The position numbers and the translations under genes are program-made. 64,000 nucleotides of DNA from Chitinophagaceae bacterium (GTDB taxonomy: Bacteria; Bacteroidota; Bacteroidia; Chitinophagales; Chitinophagaceae), in the NCBI GenBank assembly GCA_016721085.1, contig JADKJI010000001.1:1-64000 (forward strand), given 5' to 3'. Within the stretch, counting starts at the first letter, position 1. Each line of letters begins with the position of its first letter. Of the stretch, positions 18,513 to 27,081 are shown one piece after another. Below the pieces are notes generated by a model, which saw nothing but the letters and a program-made list of their open reading frames with translations, was not told where the DNA came from and did not search any database.

Positions 18513-20711
18513 ATGAAATCGACAAACGAAAACTTAAGGCTATTCAAACCTTTTCTGAGGGGACTGCCAATTATCATTGCTGTAATAACGATATCAATGA
18601 TGTTCGCAAAAAGGTATTTGAAGTATGCCACTCCGATGTATGAAAGCACGGCAAGAATAAGGCTGGCTGACCCTAAAGAAGGCTCGCCAAGTGCTACCCT
18701 TTATAAAGACTTTGATGTTTTCACAACAGCTAACAGAATTGGTAGTGAAGTGGAAATGATAAAATCAAAAGTGATCATCGGAAAAACACTCGATAGTCTT
18801 GATTTCGAAGTAACAACTTATAGGGTTGGACAGGTTCGTAAAGTGGAATTATATCATCAATCACCTTTTATAGTTAAGTATAAATTTAATAGTGAAAAGT
18901 GGATGGATAAGACATACGATATGGTTATCGATAAGAATGAATCCCTTCATGTTACTTTTCCCGGAGAACTGACTCCTAGAACATTGCAGTTTGACAGTAC
19001 TTACAGTTTTGAAGGTGGGCAGATTATGATAATGAAGAATCAGGCTTTATTGAAAGCAAGACCTGATATGCCCGTTGCAGACCATTATGAGTTTTTCATT
19101 TTCACCCATCAAAAATTGGTTGATTTTGTTGTTGGTAATCTTGATATCACATCCCTCGACAAGGAGATTCCTATTCTACGTCTTAATTATAAGAGCCCTG
19201 TTCCTCAAAAAGCTGCAGATTTCATTAATATGTTATCTCAAACTTATGTGCAGGATTTTATTGATAGTAAGTATATGGCGGCAAACACCACAGTAAAATT
19301 CCTTAATAATCAACTGGATGAAGTTGGAGGGAAATTATCAGCATCTGAGAACGCCATTCAAAATTATCGTGATAATAAGGGTATCATCAATATTCGCCAG
19401 GAAACTGAGACAGACCTTAGAAAGATCTCAGATATGAAAGTGCAATTGACGAATGTGACTATGAATCTGGAAGCCATAAGGAACCTTGAGCAGTATATGG
19501 TTAAAGGACGAGATAATATTCTTGATTTAGCACCCAATTTCGAAGCGTATACCGACCTGCTGTCAACAGAGCTTATAAAGAAAATGAAGCAATTGCAGGC
19601 TGAAAAGAAAGACTTGTTGACTAAGTTCACTCCCGAGTATGAAGAAGTTAAGAATATTGATGATAAGTTAAAAGATATTTCCATTTACCTCGAAGAAGGT
19701 ATACGTAATACAAGAAAAAGTTTAGAAGCAAAGCAGGCAAGACTCACCAGCGATATCGCTGAATCGGAATCTGTTTTTGTGGGATTAGCAGAAAGGGAGA
19801 AGACGATGGGAATCCTTAACCGGAATTTCAGTCTGAATGAACAGACCTATAATTTCTTGCATTCAAAGAGAACAGAAGCACAGATTGCCAGAGCCGCCAC
19901 AATCTCCTTTCACCGAATTATAACATCTGGTGAAGTTCCAAAAGAACCAGTTACTCCAAATGCAGGTTTATTGAAAGTGTTGTCGGCTTTCTTAGGTTTT
20001 CTGGGGTCAGTTGCACTTATCTATATGGTGCATGCTATAAAGGGAAAAGTGAATGATTCTGCAGCTATTGAAAAGAATTCTTCAATACCTATTGCTGCCT
20101 ATACCCCAATGGTTGCAGCGCAGCCTAAATTGGGTGAGTTCTTCCATACGCTGGCAATACAATTGGAAATAAAAAAGCTCTTAAATCAAAATCAAGTATT
20201 GGCTATTTCTTCCTTTAGTAATATGGAAGGAAAAAGTTTTAATACTCTTCATCTGGCTATTGAGTTGGTAAAACAAGGGAAAAAAGTACTGGTAGTAGAT
20301 GCTGATGGTGCTATGAAAATGAAACAGCTGGTTGATGCCTCAAATGGTTTTGATTATATCAATCTGGTTACTGAAAAGGGAATAGTAGAGAATAGTTCTA
20401 CTATTAAATCGGCTCTGGATAATTGGAGAAATTCGTACGACATGGTCCTCATAAAAAATGAATCGGTTGATTCAGCTTCTGATGGACTTATGCTGATGAA
20501 ACTGGCAGATACCAATCTTTTTGTTTTCGATTCAAGGAGAACTCCGGTGAAACGGGTATCTGAAGCTGAGTTATTACAGGATGAGTATAAGTTTGAAAAT
20601 ATCATGTTCCTTCTGAATCGTGCAGGGTACAATCCAAGCTTATTCTTGCAAGGATGGAATGTTTTGAAGTTAGTTGTGAATAAGGTTCGTAAAATGACTG
20701 GAAGGAAATGA
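18513..20711 (+). CDS. GumC/Wzc-like chain-length protein with degenerate kinase domain
   Basis: A 732-aa inner-membrane polysaccharide co-polymerase. An N-terminal membrane helix (about 17-35) and a Wzz domain are followed by a long periplasmic coiled-coil region (about 230-470), then a second helix near 495 (LLKVLSAFLGFLGSVALIYMV). The cytoplasmic part resembles a bacterial tyrosine kinase: SSFSNMEGKSFNTLHLA keeps the GKS of the Walker A loop and VLVVDADG stands at Walker A-prime. The Walker B position reads DMVLIKNES instead of a D-T-P-P type motif, and there is no C-terminal tyrosine cluster. I infer reduced or absent kinase activity. It overlaps the flippase start by 4 nt (ATGA). Confidence 0.85.
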   Translation: MKSTNENLRLFKPFLRGLPIIIAVITISMMFAKRYLKYATPMYESTARIRLADPKEGSPSATLYKDFDVFTTANRIGSEVEMIKSKVIIGKTLDSLDFEVTTYRVGQVRKVELYHQSPFIVKYKFNSEKWMDKTYDMVIDKNESLHVTFPGELTPRTLQFDSTYSFEGGQIMIMKNQALLKARPDMPVADHYEFFIFTHQKLVDFVVGNLDITSLDKEIPILRLNYKSPVPQKAADFINMLSQTYVQDFIDSKYMAANTTVKFLNNQLDEVGGKLSASENAIQNYRDNKGIINIRQETETDLRKISDMKVQLTNVTMNLEAIRNLEQYMVKGRDNILDLAPNFEAYTDLLSTELIKKMKQLQAEKKDLLTKFTPEYEEVKNIDDKLKDISIYLEEGIRNTRKSLEAKQARLTSDIAESESVFVGLAEREKTMGILNRNFSLNEQTYNFLHSKRTEAQIARAATISFHRIITSGEVPKEPVTPNAGLLKVLSAFLGFLGSVALIYMVHAIKGKVNDSAAIEKNSSIPIAAYTPMVAAQPKLGEFFHTLAIQLEIKKLLNQNQVLAISSFSNMEGKSFNTLHLAIELVKQGKKVLVVDADGAMKMKQLVDASNGFDYINLVTEKGIVENSSTIKSALDNWRNSYDMVLIKNESVDSASDGLMLMKLADTNLFVFDSRRTPVKRVSEAELLQDEYKFENIMFLLNRAGYNPSLFLQGWNVLKLVVNKVRKMTGRK

Positions 20712-21955
20712 ATTTGAACAAAATCACATATTTCCTGAAGGGCGAAAAGCGTTGGGTATTTCTGGATCAGTTAGTATTCAGTGCAACCAGCTTTATCACT
20801 ACTATTCTTCTGGCACGCCAGTTAGGCATAGGGTCATTCGGAGTATATTCCTCCATTGTATTGTTTCTTTATTTGATATTAAGTGTAAGCAATGCTTTTG
20901 TTGTGGCACCTTTCCAGGTATTGATTTCTAAAGTAAAGCAACCAGGATATTATAAAGCGGCTGTTTTTCAAATGCAACTACTGGTAGTTTTGCTTTTTTG
21001 TGCAATTTCAGCCGCCATCTTATTTTCTGAAATTCCATTTCTTTCAAATTATTCGCATTATAAGATCTCGATTCTATTATTGCTTGCTGGTTTCCTTATG
21101 CAGGATTTTTTCAGAAGAGTATTTCTTGCATTGGATAAAGGCTTTGAAGCATTTATAATAGGATTCGTAAGTGGTGGTCTTCAGTTAATCATTTTGCTGA
21201 TTTATTCCATCAATAGTTCTTTAGAGCTGAATGATGCCATAATAGTTATTGCAGCTACTTATTTCCCCGCTATAGTACTTGCGTTTAAATATTACGGGAA
21301 AATTGTACTTCCAATAAGATATTTCCGATTTTATATAGCAAAACATTTTTCCTCTGGGAAATGGTTATTACTTACAGCAGTATTGCAATGGAGTGCCAGC
21401 AATTTTCTTGTTGCTGCTTCGGGCCTTTTTCTTGGAGTCAAAGCTCTTGGAGCCTTACGATTATCTCAGACTTTGTTTGGGGTATTAAATGCCTTGTTAC
21501 AGGTGCTTGATAATTATGCACTACCAAAAGCTGCCATACAATTCAATAAATCTGCTGAAGATTTAAAAGTATATCTGAAACTTGTAACAAAACAAAGTTT
21601 GTACTTTTTATTGCCTATAGCAGTATTAGTGATAATATTTTCTAAGCAGATATTTTTTATAGCTGGAGGAACTGAATATGTAGAATATGCTTATACCCTT
21701 CAAGGAATGGCAGTTTTGTATCTGGTCATATTCCTTGGATATCCTTTGAGGATTGCCATAAGGGTTTATATGCTTAACAGAGATTTCTTTATTGCCTATT
21801 CGGCTTCTTTTGTTTTTAGTCTTTTGTCGGCACAGTACCTGATTTCACAATGGCAACTATACGGTGTGATTGCGGCATTGGTCGGTAACCAATTATTAAT
21901 GCTGGCCTATTGGCAATGGGTACTGGCACGTAAACAATTTTTATTATGGAAATAA
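20708..21955 (+). CDS. Wzx-type lipid-linked oligosaccharide flippase
   Basis: 415 aa, strongly hydrophobic, about 12 membrane segments, of the polysaccharide-transport (MATE/MOP) group. The N-terminal region VFLDQLVFSATSFITTILLARQLGIGSFGVYS is typical of the family. It moves undecaprenyl-linked repeat units from the cytoplasmic to the periplasmic face. It is translationally coupled by overlap to the upstream co-polymerase and to the downstream glycosyltransferase (10 nt overlap). Confidence 0.85.
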   Translation: MNLNKITYFLKGEKRWVFLDQLVFSATSFITTILLARQLGIGSFGVYSSIVLFLYLILSVSNAFVVAPFQVLISKVKQPGYYKAAVFQMQLLVVLLFCAISAAILFSEIPFLSNYSHYKISILLLLAGFLMQDFFRRVFLALDKGFEAFIIGFVSGGLQLIILLIYSINSSLELNDAIIVIAATYFPAIVLAFKYYGKIVLPIRYFRFYIAKHFSSGKWLLLTAVLQWSASNFLVAASGLFLGVKALGALRLSQTLFGVLNALLQVLDNYALPKAAIQFNKSAEDLKVYLKLVTKQSLYFLLPIAVLVIIFSKQIFFIAGGTEYVEYAYTLQGMAVLYLVIFLGYPLRIAIRVYMLNRDFFIAYSASFVFSLLSAQYLISQWQLYGVIAALVGNQLLMLAYWQWVLARKQFLLWK

Positions 21956-23055
21956 TTCATGTGGTTTTAGGAAAAGCCAATCCCGAAAGGATGAATGGCG
22001 TAAATAAGGTGGTTTATCAACTCGCTACACGCCAGGTTTTAGCAGGTAAAGATGTTATTGTTTGGGGTATAACCCAGGACTGTACGCACAACTATCCTGA
22101 GAGGGTTTTCCAAACCAGATTGTTCAAGGCGTATAAGAATAAGTTCAGACTTGATTATGCAATGATTGCAGCTATGAAGGAGAAAGTGGGGAAAGCTGTT
22201 TTTCATCTTCATGGGGGATTCAATCCTGTGTTTTTTTCTGTTTCACGTCAATTGCATAAGTATGGCATCCCTTATGTTTTCACTCCGCATGGTGCTTATA
22301 ATGAAATAGCTCGTCGCAGAAGCCGTTTCAGTAAAAAGATCTATACCGCATTATTTGAACAAGCCTTATTGAAAAATGCACAGTATGTACATTGTTTGGG
22401 TAAGAGTGAGGTGGATGGTTTGCATACAGTTAACAAATCTGCTACTGCATTATTAGTGCCCTATGGATTTGAAATGGAAACTAGCGGACAATCAATCCCT
22501 TCTGGTAATAAGTTTACTATTGGATTTTGTGGCAGATTAGATATATACACTAAGGGACTTGATTTGATGATCAAGGCTTTTGCTCTTTTAAAAAAGCAGG
22601 TCCCTGAAGCTTCATTATGGATAATAGGGGATAGTAAGGAAAGGAAAGAGCTTGAATTGCTAATTGCAAAGGAGCAGGTTAGCGGAGTCGAATTATTAGG
22701 ATCTAAATATGGTGAAGCGAAAGATGATCTATTAAAGCAACTCCATGTATTTGCGCATCCTTCCCGAAATGAAGGTTTGCCTTCTTCTGTATTGGAAGCG
22801 GCTTCATTTGCAGTGCCCTGTCTTGTTACAGAAGCTACAAATGTGGGCGATGCTATCCGTAAGTACCATGCAGGTATTGTTATCGAACAGCCTGAGGTAA
22901 CAGCATTATATGAAGGAATGATGGCTTTATATCAGGATGTTGTTTCAGGAAATTGGCATCAGATAAGTGCAAATGCACGAAGAATGGTGCTAGAAGAATA
23001 TAATTGGAATGCTATCATTCCACAGTTTGATAAACTCTACCAACAGGCATCATGA
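21946..23055 (+). CDS. Family GT4-like glycosyltransferase
   Basis: 369 aa, GT-B fold. The N-terminal half has GKANPERMNGVNKVVYQLA and FTPHGAYNEIARR. The C-terminal half has FTIGFCGRLDIYTKGLDLMIKAF and the nucleotide-sugar site HPSRNEGLPSSVLEAASFAVPCLVTEATNVGDAI, the E-x7-E type motif of GT4 retaining enzymes. It probably adds one sugar to the lipid-linked repeat unit in the cytoplasm; donor and acceptor cannot be read from sequence. It overlaps both neighbours (Wzx and Wzy). Confidence 0.85.
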   Translation: MEIIHVVLGKANPERMNGVNKVVYQLATRQVLAGKDVIVWGITQDCTHNYPERVFQTRLFKAYKNKFRLDYAMIAAMKEKVGKAVFHLHGGFNPVFFSVSRQLHKYGIPYVFTPHGAYNEIARRRSRFSKKIYTALFEQALLKNAQYVHCLGKSEVDGLHTVNKSATALLVPYGFEMETSGQSIPSGNKFTIGFCGRLDIYTKGLDLMIKAFALLKKQVPEASLWIIGDSKERKELELLIAKEQVSGVELLGSKYGEAKDDLLKQLHVFAHPSRNEGLPSSVLEAASFAVPCLVTEATNVGDAIRKYHAGIVIEQPEVTALYEGMMALYQDVVSGNWHQISANARRMVLEEYNWNAIIPQFDKLYQQAS

Positions 23056-24272
23056 AAAAGGCCATAGATACGGATCATACAAAGTTCCTGAGTAAAGTGA
23101 ATTGGTTGCTATTACTGATGTTATTGGTAATGACGGCCGCTTATTTTACATGGAGTGATAATCTTACTATAACCCGTATTATAAAAGTTATTGGTCGTCT
23201 TTCTGTTACCATCGGAATTTATAAGGTCTTCCGTATGTTGATAGATCGGGGAGCCATTGCATCTTTCAAATGGGAGAATCCCAATTCTCCTTTGTTTTAT
23301 TCTTTTTATCTGGGACTTGGATTGATTTCTATTCTTTGGAGTACTGATAAAGGCTATAGTATGCTGCAATGGTTTATGGACTTTGAAAGTCTTGTGTTTG
23401 CATTCTACTTTATGAGATGTTTCATGGTGTTGGATACCTATTTCCCAGGTCATAAGATACGGTTTTACAATCTCATGGGCGATACAGCTTTCTTATTGTT
23501 ACTCGTTTTTGTAATAGGAATGTTCGTAAATCCAGATACATTTTTTCGTTTAACACATGGTGGAGAGGAAGCCAGGTTAGGAGGATTCATTATGAATCCA
23601 AATGAATTGGGGATGCTTTGTGGCGTTGGTATTTCTTCCCTGATATTCGATATGTATAGAAAACATAACAGGGTATTTACTGTAATAAAAATCCTGGTAT
23701 TATTATACGCAATGATTATGACAGGATCAAGATCCTCAACAGGAGGTGTATTACTTATAGCCTTCTTTCATATAAACCAATCAAAAAATACCAAGCTTAA
23801 ATTGCTGATGTATGGAGGGGCAATCGCCATTATCCCGGTAATGGTTCAGATGCTTTGGGTTAAAGCAGGTGATGGTGGAATGGACGAGATAATGACAATG
23901 ACTGGTCGTCTGCCTTTCTGGACAGCGCTATTAAATGAAGCATTTCCAAAAGAGCCACTTTTCGGATTCGGATTTATGCGTATTTACTATACTGAAACAT
24001 TCCAAAGCGTTCATACTTACGCAGGTCATATGACGCATAACACTTTCATGCAGGTACTGATGAACCTCGGGATTGTTGGATTCACCATTGTTTTATTCCA
24101 GATGATATTTACCATTAAAGGTTTTGTTAGGACCGTGGACAAGGAAAAGAAGCTGATGTTATTGGGTATTCTTATTCCGGTAATGATCAATTCTGTTACT
24201 GAGTTCGGAATTTTGGTGAAACTAATTATGGTATTCTTTTTTACCAACTACTTATCTTTTCTATATCAATGA
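23052..24272 (+). CDS. Wzy-type O-antigen/exopolysaccharide polymerase
   Basis: 406 aa with about ten membrane segments and a loop between them. The Wzy_C/ligase-like features are LSTRS-type MTGSRSSTGGVLL near residue 225 and the periplasmic loop with MTGRLPFWTALLNEAF, LFGFGFMRIYY and TYAGHMTHNTFMQVLMNLGIVG. The last of these is the conserved His-containing motif of the family (H-N-x-x-L-x-x-x-x-x-G-x-x-G). It joins repeat units in the periplasm. ATGA overlap with the preceding glycosyltransferase. Confidence 0.82.
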   Translation: MKKAIDTDHTKFLSKVNWLLLLMLLVMTAAYFTWSDNLTITRIIKVIGRLSVTIGIYKVFRMLIDRGAIASFKWENPNSPLFYSFYLGLGLISILWSTDKGYSMLQWFMDFESLVFAFYFMRCFMVLDTYFPGHKIRFYNLMGDTAFLLLLVFVIGMFVNPDTFFRLTHGGEEARLGGFIMNPNELGMLCGVGISSLIFDMYRKHNRVFTVIKILVLLYAMIMTGSRSSTGGVLLIAFFHINQSKNTKLKLLMYGGAIAIIPVMVQMLWVKAGDGGMDEIMTMTGRLPFWTALLNEAFPKEPLFGFGFMRIYYTETFQSVHTYAGHMTHNTFMQVLMNLGIVGFTIVLFQMIFTIKGFVRTVDKEKKLMLLGILIPVMINSVTEFGILVKLIMVFFFTNYLSFLYQ

Positions 24273-24348
24273 CCAAGTCAACTTACTTCACAAGACTTGA
24301 CAGGCTTTACTTAAAAAGGAAAAGACCCGATTTGATTACTGCATAGTT

Positions 24349-24371
24349 ACTACCCTTAGTGGTTTTTTTTC
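24349..24371 (+). terminator. Possible weak terminator after the wzy gene
   Basis: ACTA-CCCT-TAGT, a 4- to 5-bp stem, is followed by GG and eight T. The stem is too short for high confidence, but it lies in the only gap of more than 190 bp inside the polysaccharide locus, so a transcript boundary or attenuation is plausible. Confidence 0.3.
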
Positions 24372-24527
24372 TGGAAGCTCCTCAAATTCATAATTGCCAT
24401 TTGTTCCAAATTCTGGAAATGATTTCTATTTTTCAGAATTCACCCATTTAGCTCATGAATTATATTATTGATTAACAGCTTGTTAGGGGATATTCCGCTT
24501 TGGCACAATAGTGGAAAAGAGGGCCAT

Positions 24528-26996
24528 ATGAAACAGCAGGAACATGAATTGATTGTTGAAATTTTCGATGCCATCGGTAACCCGGTTAACAGGTTAAGTT
24601 CAACTGAAACAGATGCTACAATTTCATTTTATTACAGAAATAGCCCGGATGGTAGCATTCGTTGGGTATGGCCTGTTGAAAATTCATTGCCTGTATTTCT
24701 TAAGTTCTATAATGTAGCTTCTTCAAAAGCAAAACTTCTATCCTTCCTTATTCGGTTGGCTTTTAAATTGAAATGCCAGAAGTGGTTTGCTTCAGGAAAA
24801 TTCAATCTTGAGTTTAAAAAAGAGAACCAGTTAGTATTCGAGAGGATGATGGGGCAGCAATGGGCCATTTTTACAGGTACAGCTGGTGTGAACAGGACGG
24901 CATTATTTTATGGGAAAGGTATTTTCTATAAAATACCTGTAGGAACTGCAGCTAAAGAAATTCTTTTCAATGAGTTTCAAATCCTGGAAACACTTAATAA
25001 GAACAGTTTTGATGATCTCAGAATCCCTGATGTAGAATATAAGCATGGCGTGCTCTTACAAACAGATGTTTTCAGTAAAGGAAAACAGTTGCCAATGTTG
25101 ACAGACACGCATTGGAAATCACTCTATCAACTAGCCCAGGTTAACAACGAGAAAATAAAAGTTTCTTCCTGGAAAGGTTGGGAAGAAATACAAGACAATC
25201 TGGAAGCTGTTGAAAAACTGAATGATAACCGTATTCCAAGTCTATTGATTAATAGGTTAAAGAAGTTAAAAGATACTATTGCAGCAGAAGCCTATATCTC
25301 TGTTGGTTTATGCCATGGCGACTTTACTCCTTGGAATATGAAAGTTGATGGTGACTCACTTTCACTGATCGATTGGGAATTATTTTCTCCGCAGCAACCT
25401 CTCTTTTTTGATTCCTTTCATTTTATCTATCAGCAAGCAGTATTAGTTGATCATATAAGTAATGATGAGCTTGATAATAGATTGGCAAGTTCTCTGGATA
25501 ATTCTATAGCGAGGAGATTGAAGCAGGAGAATGCTGTTGATGTAAAACTTCATTATCAACTTTACTTGCTTTATACTATCTCGTACTATTTGGAAAGATA
25601 TTCGAGGCAGGATAACTGGCATGTACAGATCAATTGGAGTCTTGCCCAATGGATGAATTCAGTTAGTAAGGAATTGATAAAGGCAAAAATGGCCACTTGT
25701 CGTGAGCTAGTAGTGCAGGATATGTTTGAATGGCTTAAGCCAAAAAGATATGCAGCTCTGAAATGGGTTTGTGGAAACCCTGATCTTTTATCTGAGGAGT
25801 CGGACATAGATTTCTGTGTTGATAAACAAACCAGAATATCAATGAAGCAATTCCTAAACCAGCATCCATTGGTTAGCAGGGTAAAGGAGAATAGAAAGAG
25901 CTTTATGAGTAATTATTCGGTTTTGTTATCTGATCATGGTTTTTTAAGTATTGATGCCATTTGCAATATCAAAAGAAAGGGTATGGTAATGGTAAGTGCT
26001 GAAAATCTTCTTGATAGTGCCGGGTTAAATTCTTACGGCGTAAAAGTTCCTTCTGTAGAGTATGATTTTCTCTATACCTGGCTTTTCTATCTTCTGAATC
26101 ATGCTGCTGTTCCTGAAAGATATCAGGCTCATTTTAAAAGCTATCCCGCTTCTCAGCAACGATTTTTAGAGAATCGGTTTATTAAGTCATTAAACATGCC
26201 TGTTCAGGAGTTAGCAGAATTGTTCCATTATAAGTCTGAAATAAATAAGAATATGAATGAAGTAATAAGTCATATGCCTGAAAATAAAGGTGTAAATAAA
26301 CTAAAGAATAAGTTGGGATACCTAATTGATACGCTTAAACAGCCATTTTCCCAAAAAGGGTTCGTTATCACTTTTAGTGGAGTGGATGGCGCTGGTAAGT
26401 CGACTGTTATTGAAAACGTTAAGCATCAGATTGAAAAAAAGTACAGAAGGAAGGTAGTAGTACTTCGTCATAGGCCAGCTTTATTACCTATGTTGAGCGC
26501 CTGGAAAGAAGGCAGGGAAGCTGCAGAGCAAAAAGCAGCTGAAAGATTACCCAGACAAGGAAAGAATAAAAGCCTGTTCTCATCACTTCTTCGATTTGGA
26601 TATTACTATGCCGATTATCTACTCGGGCAGTTTGTTGTCCATTTTAAATATGTAAGAAGAGGGTATGTAGTATTGTATGACAGATATTATTTTGATTTTA
26701 TAAACGATGGGAAAAGAAGCAATATCGTATTGCCTGCCAAATTCACTAGTTGGTGGTATGCTTTTCTTTTAAAACCTCGCTATAACTTTTTCCTTTATGC
26801 CGATGCGGAAACAATCCTTAAAAGGAAAAAAGAAATGGATGCACCTACAATCAAAGCTTTGACTAAAGAATATATCACTCTGTTTAATGCAATGGGTGAT
26901 ACATATACAAATTCAAAGTATATCCCAATTCAGAATGAAGTGTTGTCTCAAACCCTTCATGTGATATTGCAACAGGTGAAGAAGGAAGCGATTTAA
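24528..26996 (+). CDS. Three-domain protein: APH-like + nucleotidyltransferase-like + thymidylate-kinase-like
   Basis: 822 aa from the ATG at 24528 (a TTG at 24468 would add 20 weak residues; GAGGG lies 6 nt before the ATG). Domain 1 (about 100-330) is aminoglycoside-phosphotransferase/choline-kinase-like, with the Brenner motif CHGDFTPWN near 262 and SLIDWELF after it. Domain 2 (about 395-520) has the polymerase-beta nucleotidyltransferase pattern: GNPDLLSEESDIDF near 412-426 and a third acid in FLSIDAI. Domain 3 (about 610-820) is thymidylate-kinase-like: P-loop GVDGAGKST near 618, YDRYYFDF near 720 and a basic lid (KRKKEMD). I do not know a characterised protein with this order. It sits between wzy and a glycosyltransferase, so action on a sugar, polyprenol or nucleotide intermediate is inferred. 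Confidence 0.75.
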   Translation: MKQQEHELIVEIFDAIGNPVNRLSSTETDATISFYYRNSPDGSIRWVWPVENSLPVFLKFYNVASSKAKLLSFLIRLAFKLKCQKWFASGKFNLEFKKENQLVFERMMGQQWAIFTGTAGVNRTALFYGKGIFYKIPVGTAAKEILFNEFQILETLNKNSFDDLRIPDVEYKHGVLLQTDVFSKGKQLPMLTDTHWKSLYQLAQVNNEKIKVSSWKGWEEIQDNLEAVEKLNDNRIPSLLINRLKKLKDTIAAEAYISVGLCHGDFTPWNMKVDGDSLSLIDWELFSPQQPLFFDSFHFIYQQAVLVDHISNDELDNRLASSLDNSIARRLKQENAVDVKLHYQLYLLYTISYYLERYSRQDNWHVQINWSLAQWMNSVSKELIKAKMATCRELVVQDMFEWLKPKRYAALKWVCGNPDLLSEESDIDFCVDKQTRISMKQFLNQHPLVSRVKENRKSFMSNYSVLLSDHGFLSIDAICNIKRKGMVMVSAENLLDSAGLNSYGVKVPSVEYDFLYTWLFYLLNHAAVPERYQAHFKSYPASQQRFLENRFIKSLNMPVQELAELFHYKSEINKNMNEVISHMPENKGVNKLKNKLGYLIDTLKQPFSQKGFVITFSGVDGAGKSTVIENVKHQIEKKYRRKVVVLRHRPALLPMLSAWKEGREAAEQKAAERLPRQGKNKSLFSSLLRFGYYYADYLLGQFVVHFKYVRRGYVVLYDRYYFDFINDGKRSNIVLPAKFTSWWYAFLLKPRYNFFLYADAETILKRKKEMDAPTIKALTKEYITLFNAMGDTYTNSKYIPIQNEVLSQTLHVILQQVKKEAI

Positions 26997-27064
26997 TAAG
27001 TCTAAGTAATAAGTAATAAGTAGTAAGTAAAAGTAAAAAGTAAAAAGTAAAAAGTTTTAAAAAG
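26996..27064. repeat. AAGTA-type low-complexity tract
   Basis: The words TAAGTAATAAGTAGTAAG and AAGTAAAAAGT repeat with drift across the 85-bp gap between the three-domain gene and the next glycosyltransferase. It is the reverse-complement type of the tract at 8213-8265. Confidence 0.6.
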
Positions 27065-27081
27065 TAATTTAATTGGGTAGT

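Noticed and set aside
24468..24527. TTG start extending the three-domain protein by 20 residues
   Set aside because: The ATG at 24528 is preceded by GAGGG at suitable spacing and the extra residues are not domain-like.
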